From Lineus longissimus (Eukaryota > Nemertea > Pilidiophora > Heteronemertea > Lineidae): a DNA stretch of 64,000 nt. The stretch covers positions 4,991,501 through 5,055,500 of the forward strand of contig NC_088325.1 in the NCBI RefSeq assembly GCF_910592395.1, in the 5' to 3' direction. Position numbers and translations under genes: made by a program. Shown in pieces: positions 59,331 through 64,000 of this stretch. The notes under the pieces were generated by a model. That model made no database searches, had not been told where the DNA came from, and saw nothing but the letters and a program-made list of their open reading frames with translations. How positions within the stretch are numbered: position 1 is the first letter of the stretch; each line of letters opens with the position of its first letter.

Positions 59331-61760
59331 GTAAGCAGCCTACAATTGTTTGCGTTATCATATAGCGTTGTTTATTTTTTGAGACCTCCCGCAATGTTTA
59401 TTTCGGTTCTGTCAGGCCAGTTGAAATAATAATCATGGTGAATGTCTAAAAATGATAATAACTTAATTTCAGAAACAGAATCCAAGTTTTCCTATACTGG
59501 TTCCCTACCACTATTTTTCAAAATTCAATGTTCAACATGTTCAATGTTCAGACCACTTCTAAGAAAGAAATCATTGTTTAATCAGTGAGGTATCCTGAAA
59601 GTATCATGAAAGCTTTATTAGCCAATAATTTTTTTTTAAATTTTAGACCTTTTTTAGTTTCGCTTGCCGGATCAAATAGCTATTTGAAGGTTAAACGTAA
59701 ATCAACTCAATTTCTTCTCACCAGGGGCAAGAATCATAAATACATAGAAGGCATATGTCGCTTTATCATACCTCATTATGTGGGCCAATCACGTCGCGTC
59801 ATTCGCCGTCACGTGCCATGCGATAAATTTATTATTATATGGTATTATTCTACTGATGACGTCATCGATGACGCGTTATGTGGCTTGCCGCCCAGGTACC
59901 GTCTCGACTTAAATTATAATGCGCCGTACTTATTAAAACGGGTAAAGCCTCGTGAAATAATGTATTTACCAGACAAATTATTTTGACCATTCTATGGGTT
60001 GACGTGCAATATTTATATATAATTCCAAGAAATAGAAGCTTCAATAAAGTCCATGCGATTTGCATGCATAATGGTTTGATATACAACATTTTTTGATGAG
60101 GTTTACACCACCGGTTTGGCAGTACCAGAGTATTTCTAATATTTGAAAGACTCTGGCAGTACTAAGCAAAAATGTTTATGCTGTCGTCATTTTGTTGTTT
60201 TTGAAATCCGCAGCCCGCTCTATCTATTCCCTCGGCATACCAAGCAATGCGATTATTAACTCTCTATATTAGGTTTTGATCATGGCAGAGTCATTCTGTT
60301 ATTGAATGATTCTGGTCATAAAGCGGGCTAACACCGATACACTTAGGCGTGATATGCAAATGGTGAACAGAGAGAAGCTAGCTCACTCTGGGTGTTTGGT
60401 TCAGGCCTTATAACCTCATTTCCCCATTCAACATTGGGATTTTCATTAGGTTTCTTGAAATCCGTGGTTTAAAAGAAAACTCGGACAAGGTCGGAAGATT
60501 CTCCAGCAAGTCATAAAACAATCGAGAAACCGTTTAGCCAGGGATCTGAATCTTATTGATTATATTGTAATCAAATTACTTATTAAATTCGTTATATATT
60601 ACTAATTTATTACTAAGATAAATATTGATAAGATTGAAATTGCAAGAATCGTATAAGAAAAATATTGTTGGAATGTTTTTCGTAGCAATAAATCATAAGA
60701 AAACAATTTCATTAAAGTAATTATCGGTAAGATATTAATTTGCTATAACTTAGCAAGAACATAATTGACAACAATTTTTCTAACAAGAAATTGGTAATTT
60801 CTATCTTGCTATTTCTGTATTAAGAAAAATCTCGGTAGTTACTTGCCAATGGTAAGATCAATATCTTAAACTCATTAATTGCCGTACGCAGTGCACAGCA
60901 ACTTAAAATCGTATTGATCACCCAGGTGTTAAACAGTTACAATCATGATCTGAGATGCAAAATTTCCCTTTTTTGAAATTCCACCATGTTAATCATCACA
61001 TGGTGTCCTACTTATTTCTTGAATATGTATCTTATGAAAAGACTTTGCCAGTATTGTAAACTCGTCTGGCAATTAAAACAAGCTGAAATGGTACACATTA
61101 CATCAAAAGGTACACCATTCGATCCTGCGTGTGCGTTTTCATCATGTCGGAGTCATTCATGTTTGCACCCGAATCGAACCCGCCCCATTTAGATGTCGAT
61201 TTCAATCAGTGAGAAAATAAACATACAAAGGCGTGCAATTCTAAATTACCTGACAACGAGGACCCATGGCTTATAGGCCGCGTATCCGATAGAGAAGAAG
61301 ACACTATTCTTACCATTTGCCCGAATAAAGTGGCCTTAAATTAATTGTCCTTTTAGAACATCTGCAAAATGAATACAAGTAAGATACACAATGAGAAGGT
61401 ACTAAGCATCGTCCTTTAGTAGTACAAAAACCATGAGTATATTGCAGCCTTTGGACGAGGAAGTTTTTTGATTCAGGGAATTATCGCGCGAGGGAGCAAG
61501 TCTCATTTTGGTGCATGTATGATGTGACACTCTTTTTGAAGCTCAATGTGCACATAATATAGTGCCACAGTAGCGCCACTGAGGACTGCTGTTGGCATAT
61601 CATAATTAACTGAGGGTGTTTGAAACATGGCTGACGGTCGTCCAAATATGATGGACGGGTGATTGTGTTTTTTCACAGAGCCGCTGGAGTTTTTATTCAT
61701 GCATATCAGCTTCAATGATATTAATGTCTTAAATTGTTAATGACATATTTTTCTTTCCAG

Positions 61761-61909
61761 TATTTCGGCCGGTAACTCCCAGTCCACCTCAGTCCATTAT
61801 GGCTAAAGCTTTTTGGCCAATAGTGGCAACGACACTATTTCTATTGCTTGTCACAGCAATCAGTATCTTCATTGCCGTGTACGGAAGACATCGTCGACAG
61901 TGTAATAAA
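61761..61909 (+). CDS. Ig gene, transmembrane exon
   Basis: 149 bp with acceptor TTTCTTTCCAG and donor GTGAGT, entering in phase 1 as required by the preceding Ig exon and leaving in phase 0. Encodes a short Pro/Ser stalk ('PVTPSPPQS'), a ~23-residue hydrophobic span ('PIVATTLFLLLVTAISIFIA'), then the basic stop-transfer 'YGRHRRQCNK'. This marks the protein as a type I membrane receptor with its Ig cassettes outside the cell. Cytoplasmic exons must lie beyond 64 kb or were not recognised. Confidence 0.82.
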
Positions 61910-63367
61910 GTGAGTTTTCAGATTATTTTTGTTGCAGCTTCTTGGCACTTTTCTTAACCATTTGCTGTTGCATAATCTGCTCAGTAGCTTCCTTGTCGAG
62001 TCCATATTGGTCATAATCATAAGAATATCACAACCGCTGTGAAAAGATCGCTTGAATGGGCACTTAAAGGGATACGGCGTTCATGTTTACTAGTAGTGGT
62101 GGGTCAGGGAAATTAAAATAAAGTTATATACACAATGCAGTACATGTAGTGCAGTCATCGTTCACGCATTTTTGCTGAAACTTTGCACATGTCTGTCTAC
62201 ACAACGAAAATTTTTCTTCAGGTCTACGATAAACGCGATTGTATATTTTGAAAGTCACTTTTAAATTTCAAATTTTTAAGGAACTTTAAAGGAATAAAAG
62301 AAAACAGATATTACCTCTTATCTTTGTAAATAAACTTCCCGAAGTTGTTGCCACAATCAACATTTTATTTTCATTGCTGACCAGCTCGAGATTGAATTGC
62401 GATTTTTCTTAAATTCCCGCCAAATCAGATAATAATGCTGCGGCCCAATCAGCATTAGAGAAAGCTGTGTAGCTTTCGGTTCACGGTGTAGCCTGGGATC
62501 ATCACTCTACTCTGGCAAATTGACCATGTTAAACGATGTCCTGGCGTCGTAAGAAGTTATATTGCAGTGCTGGAGTATGAAGAGAAATATCGAGCTGGTG
62601 ACTTCGGAAGATTTGGTATTAACAGATTATTCCAAATTGTGAGTTAAAGAGATACAAGCATGGCACAATTCTTTATTCAGACTAGGTGAATGTGGTAAAA
62701 ATAACTAAATTGGTGATTACTGTTTATGCAGCTCATTGGCTACATATTCATCTGAGGGGAACTCGAAACTGCTACCATGTATCCCGCTTATTCCCGCCTA
62801 GGTTTTAACTGGGCCGTTCAAAACTCCCCATTTCTGTATGCATTTTGCTTTAGGTTTCATTTAATCACCGATTAAGGTTGTTAGTACAGTCTTAAAGACG
62901 ATTTCACGGCGTAAAGCATACTTATAATGCGTACTTAGGATATCAGGCGTAGTATGTACTCCTTTAAAGAGGAAACTAGGTTAGTTGTAACGGTATTGGC
63001 GCCCAAAAGTTAAGTGAGAGCGAAGGTTTCTTATGGCTATTTGAAAATACAGAGTTAATATTCCAAATTTGATATAGCGCAACTTTAAGCAAATAGTGAT
63101 CGAGTGCTCAACTATTATTTAGATATATGATTACCCCGGCAATAGGTCTGTATTCCGAATTTAAGCTAAACTAACCTGGTAGTTTTACAGTCAAGATGGT
63201 TCAACGCAGGGAATCAACTCGATAAATGACGATTGAAATGCATTGAAGCTGAGGATGGTATTCAGCTCTCATGTGTCATATTACTATTTGGTCATCTCTA
63301 CCGTCCAGGGCCCGGCTGTAAATCTCCGCTATCTGGTTTGGCGGCCGCTAAACCACCGTTGTCTTAA
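61910..63367. other. Probable intron of the Ig gene
   Basis: No exon or repeat recognised. Confidence 0.4.
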
Positions 63368-63701
63368 AGGGAACTGAAACCGCCAAGCCAGTTCGTATTC
63401 CTCGTTTTCATTTCCCGCGTATCGGGTGATCAGAACGAGGCATGAATGAAACATGGCGCCTAGCTGTCAATCATTGAGTGACGTCACTACTATGGAATTT
63501 ACTACGAAAACTCATGAATGAAAGATCGCATGACTCACGTGATTCTCACATGATTCTCAATAATAACAAATTGAACTGCGCATGCTCGGGCACTGGGGGC
63601 GGAGCTACAAATCTGAACTCGAATAGGAAGTTGGAAGTTTGACTTTCTCGGGCGGTGAAAGTCGAAAAGTTGAATAAATCGCTCGGCGGTTCCAGTTCCC
63701 T
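63368..63701. mobile_element. MITE with TTAA target duplication (piggyBac-like)
   Basis: Inverted termini AGGGAACTGAAACCGCC and GGCGGTTCCAGTTCCCT (one mismatch) are flanked by TTAA at 63364-63367 and 63702-63705, the target of piggyBac-type transposons. The 334-bp interior has no coding capacity. Confidence 0.8.
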
Positions 63702-63705
63702 TTAA

Positions 63706-64000
63706 CAGGCTGCCAATGTTGCTCCGTTAGGCTTAGCGACCGCTATGCCACCGCTAAGTTAGCGGTACCTCAAGGGTTTTGTCAATGGGTGCTATCAAGT
63801 ATTAGCGGAACGCTTGGGTTCCACTAAGTTCAGCGGTCCCCCAAATTTAGCGGTTGCTAGATTAACCAGGCTTTCAACAACCGGGTCCAGGTTCCAATTG
63901 ACTCATTGGTGGAGAGAATCAAGTTGGGCATAGTGCTTTGTTCAAGAACACATAGATAAAACAGCTATGATCATTCCACATGTTCCAAAAGTCGAACCCG
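63706..64000. other. Non-coding end of window
   Basis: Several short GCTAAGTTAGCGGT-like inverted motifs; possibly another decayed MITE. Confidence 0.3.

Larger units (their letters stand above)
57268..61396 (+). repeat. Segmental duplication, copy C
   Basis: Second copy of the unit at 51915-55443, containing Ig cassette 3. The 54.1-54.6 kb and 54.6-55.4 kb parts reappear at 59.5-59.94 kb and 60.53-61.4 kb. Confidence 0.85.

Noticed and set aside
62389-62400. CTCGAG-containing sites outside the Polinton (for example 6736, 11137, 62389) as further mini-repeat copies
   Set aside because: They share only the hexamer; neither hairpin is present.

Overview
The window is animal nuclear DNA, most likely from a marine invertebrate; I could not identify the species. 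It is AT-rich. Host genes are split into exons with GT/AG introns, and there are many foldback elements, MITEs, homopolymer tracts and nested transposons. There is no bacterial-style gene organisation outside the large transposon.

Region by region. (1) 1-15,828 is a repeat-rich flank with no convincing host gene. It holds several inverted-repeat elements, a TA-flanked MITE, an interspersed family that becomes a tandem array of about 300-bp units at 11.5-12.3 kb, a mariner/IS630-like transposase tail and a Helitron/Pif1 helicase tail. (2) 15,933-34,731 is an 18.8-kb Polinton/Maverick (adintovirus-like) element. It has 275-bp terminal inverted repeats starting with AG and a 6-bp target duplication, CACGAG. 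It carries a major capsid protein, a penton-like minor capsid protein, an A32-type packaging ATPase, a retroviral-type integrase with a chromodomain, protein-primed family B DNA polymerase, an HNH-type protein, a zinc-ribbon protein and several conserved Polinton proteins of unknown role. The capsid genes and ATPase are open. The polymerase has an in-frame stop and a terminal frameshift, and the integrase and one membrane protein need a -1 frame change. (3) 34,738-42,330, plus a scrap at 15,829-15,932, is an older decayed Polinton of rearranged gene order. The younger element landed inside one of its genes, and an L2/CR1-type non-LTR retrotransposon landed inside its capsid gene. (4) 43-62 kb is part of a host immunoglobulin-superfamily gene on the + strand. 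It has three repeats of a three-exon cassette (one V-like exon plus a two-exon C2-like domain), then a transmembrane exon. A 6.3-kb CACTA-like DNA transposon sits in an intron of the first cassette. (5) 61.9-64 kb is probable intron, with a TTAA-flanked MITE.

The most unusual signal is a tiny dispersed repeat confined to the younger Polinton. It is a 29-30 bp unit made of two adjacent 4-bp-stem, 3-nt-loop hairpins. About 25 copies lie between 18.0 and 30.8 kb, in both orientations, mostly inside genes and mostly in frame. Loop bases vary freely, while stem changes are mostly compensated on the partner strand. Five of the six reading frames through the unit are open. It resembles the double-hairpin elements of some fungal mitochondria and the palindromic elements that insert in Rickettsia genes, but I know of no description in an animal Polinton.

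How the genes fit together. The integrase and terminal repeats account for insertion, and the polymerase for self-replication. The capsid protein, penton and ATPase account for a virion-like stage. The remaining membrane, coiled-coil and zinc-binding proteins are conserved companions without proven roles. No adenovirus-type maturation protease was recognised. All family assignments come from motifs read by eye; no database search was run.
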